DNA of 64,000 nt, taken from Paenibacillus cellulosilyticus. GTDB taxonomy: Bacteria; Bacillota; Bacilli; Paenibacillales; Paenibacillaceae. Below the pieces are notes generated by a model that was not told the origin of the DNA, made no database searches, and saw only the letters and a list, made by a program, of their open reading frames with translations. Made by a program: the position numbers and the translations under genes. Position 1 is the stretch's first letter; every line of letters begins with the position of its first letter. The stretch lies in the NCBI RefSeq assembly GCF_003182255.1, contig NZ_QGTQ01000001.1:331634-395633 (forward strand), in the 5' to 3' direction. Shown in pieces: positions 62,581 to 64,000 of the stretch.

Positions 62581-64000
62581 GTGGGCTTTCTAGAAACACT
62601 GCACCGCCGTAACAAATTGCTAGTTTATATTATATGGGGGATGCTGCTCCTCGGGGTAGTCGTAGACGTGATCACAGGGGCAGGCGCGGACTCCATCCAG
62701 ATGTTAGCGATTGTCGGAACGATTACTTGCGGACTAACAACGGTGCTGCATGTCAAGCGCTGGCTGACAACGTACATCATGTATATCATCTCAACAATAG
62801 TCACCGTACTGACGCTGTTGTTGATTACGACTGGGCCTATTATTACGACTTACTTCCTCGTCTATGTGAACCTAGCGATTATGACGCTGTACTGCAGCTC
62901 GCGTGCTATCGCTTATTCGACATTGATGGGCGGTGCGCTTACTGCCTTTCTGTACCTTAGTGACTACAAGGAAGACGTGTTCGGCATCAACGACTGGATG
63001 ACGGTGAGTATGTACTTCCTCATGATCGCCATTCCGCTGTATGCATCAACCCGTTTCAGTGAACGGCTGCAGAACGAAGTATTCGCACAGCGTGAAGAAG
63101 CGATCCAAGAGAAGAATAAATCGCTTGAGCTCGTCGGCCAAGTATCTGCATCGGTCGGCATGCTTAATGAGTTCAGCTCTAACTTGAAGTCGAACATCAC
63201 CTCCACGGGCACGATTTCCAAAGAAGTGACGACCGCCTTTACCGAAATTACATCCAGCATCGAGACGCAGACATCCAGCATTAACGATATTAGCGAATCG
63301 ATCCGCTACATAGAAACTTCCGTTACATCACTGGCTGACCGCTCGACAGAGATGACCCAGTTGTCCGTAAGCTCCGCTCAATTAACGAAGGTCGGCAGCG
63401 ACGAAGCTGAATCGCTCGATACGCAGATGAGGCAGGTTCACGAGACGATCGATACGGCGGCACAGCTGATGAACGAGCTCGGCGATCAAAACTCACGCAT
63501 TAGCGACATCGTCGCAACGATCAAACATATCTCGACGCAGACGAACCTGCTGGCACTCAATGCGGCCATCGAAGCCGCTCGTGCAGGTGAGCATGGCAAA
63601 GGTTTTGGTGTTGTCTCCCACGAAATCCGCAAGCTGGCCGAAACATCGCAGCAATCGACCGAAGAGATTGAGCAGATTCTCGCAAGCATTCAATCGAAAA
63701 CGCTACAGGCTGCAGATTACGTTCTTCAGGGGCAGCAATCGGTCGCAAATGGCAGCTCTGCCGTACAGAAGGTCGTTGAAGTTATGCGTTCGCTCGCCAA
63801 CGACTCGATCCACCTCGAGCAGCAATCGACGCAGGTGGATCGTTCCGCCGGCGAATTGCATGAACAATACACGCGCATTACGGATCAAATCGTCACGATT
63901 GCAAGCATTACCGAAGAGAACATGGCTTCGATTCAAGAAATGTCGGCCAGCATGATTACACAGGACAGCCGCATTCTCGAAGTCGTCGAGAGCTTCCTGC
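62581..64000 (+). CDS. Methyl-accepting chemotaxis protein, 3' end outside window
   Basis: The first ~473 codons of a chemoreceptor, still open at the window edge. The N-terminal ~185 residues hold six TM helices with very short loops and no extracytoplasmic sensor or HAMP domain. A coiled linker ([20 protein letters not shown]) follows, then the signalling domain with [20 protein letters not shown] and [16 protein letters not shown]. This layout suggests sensing within the membrane or cell energy sensing, but that is inference. The start is GTG 62581 with AAAGGAGG 7 bases upstream. Confidence 0.9.
   Translation, partial: MGFLETLHRRNKLLVYIIWGMLLLGVVVDVITGAGADSIQMLAIVGTITCGLTTVLHVKRWLTTYIMYIISTIVTVLTLLLITTGPIITTYFLVYVNLAIMTLYCSSRAIAYSTLMGGALTAFLYLSDYKEDVFGINDWMTVSMYFLMIAIPLYASTRFSERLQNEVFAQREEAIQEKNKSLELVGQVSASVGMLNEFSSNLKSNITSTGTISKEVTTAFTEITSSIETQTSSINDISESIRYIETSVTSLADRSTEMTQLSVSSAQLTKVGSDEAESLDTQMRQVHETIDTAAQLMNELGDQNSRISDIVATIKHISTQTNLLALNAAIEAARAGEHGKGFGVVSHEIRKLAETSQQSTEEIEQILASIQSKTLQAADYVLQGQQSVANGSSAVQKVVEVMRSLANDSIHLEQQSTQVDRSAGELHEQYTRITDQIVTIASITEENMASIQEMSASMITQDSRILEVVESFL

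Overview
The window looks like chromosome of a spore-forming, SLH-decorated Gram-positive bacterium of the Paenibacillus type. This rests on an alpha/beta small acid-soluble spore protein, three-repeat SLH proteins, a Thr T-box leader, a TPP riboswitch, Bacillus-like gene pairs (yjlC-ndh, yfmP-yfmO) and strong AGGAGG ribosome binding sites. Most of it is moderate in GC. The exception is an AT-rich block at about 203-4192. No rRNA, tRNA, CRISPR or complete insertion sequence was seen.

Layout. 1-4400: a 201-bp perfect direct repeat (2-202 and 4193-4393) brackets an AT-rich island holding a small secreted Gly/Ser/Thr-rich protein, a membrane-anchored protein, a solute-binding lipoprotein and a decayed IS3-type transposase. 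4.4-8.3 kb: MocR/PdxR-type regulator divergent from an FMN-binding split-barrel protein, a Fur-boxed siderophore-binding lipoprotein, and a spore SASP. 8.4-9.3 kb: a seven-unit array of 22-bp palindromes repeating exactly every 51 bp. 9.4-15 kb: FrnE-like oxidoreductase, SLH protein, chemoreceptor, and a translationally coupled membrane protein/lipoprotein pair. 15.07-15.41 kb: two more sets of the 51-bp repeat. 15.5-24.3 kb: molybdopterin oxidoreductase, alkyltransferase-like protein, GDYXXLXY membrane protein, DUF1641 protein plus type II NADH dehydrogenase, and a spermidine synthase-like protein. 24.4-31.7 kb: polysaccharide deacetylase, coiled-coil protein, second chemoreceptor, YibE/F and HupE/UreJ-like membrane proteins. 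31.8-35.9 kb: a secreted metallophosphatase with a dockerin next to an SLH-anchored cohesin-like protein. 36-46.9 kb: small-molecule metabolism and efflux (MBL hydrolase, AbrB-type membrane protein, aldehyde dehydrogenase, lysoplasmalogenase, HxlR regulator/MFS/aldo-keto reductase, RlmN, YfmP/YfmO-like pair). 47-54 kb: a duplicated-domain protein of unknown role, T-box-controlled thrS, and the TPP-riboswitch-controlled thiM-thiD-thiE operon. 54-64 kb: assorted single genes (YdeI-like, UPF0303, pentapeptide repeat, epimerase, LLM flavoenzyme, TetR/SDR pair, His/Lys-rich repeat protein, Mrr-like nuclease) and a third chemoreceptor cut by the window end.

Most notable. (1) A family of 22-bp imperfect palindromes in strict 51-bp phase occurs at three or four intergenic sites; the phase is kept even where the 29-bp spacers are unrelated. 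(2) The adjacent dockerin-bearing phosphatase and cohesin-SLH protein look like a one-enzyme, cellulosome-like surface docking system. (3) A GTTCAAAAAG-ended hairpin element sits just before the start codon of two unrelated regulator/efflux genes. (4) The repeat-bracketed AT-rich island. All calls were made by reading sequence; no database search was run.
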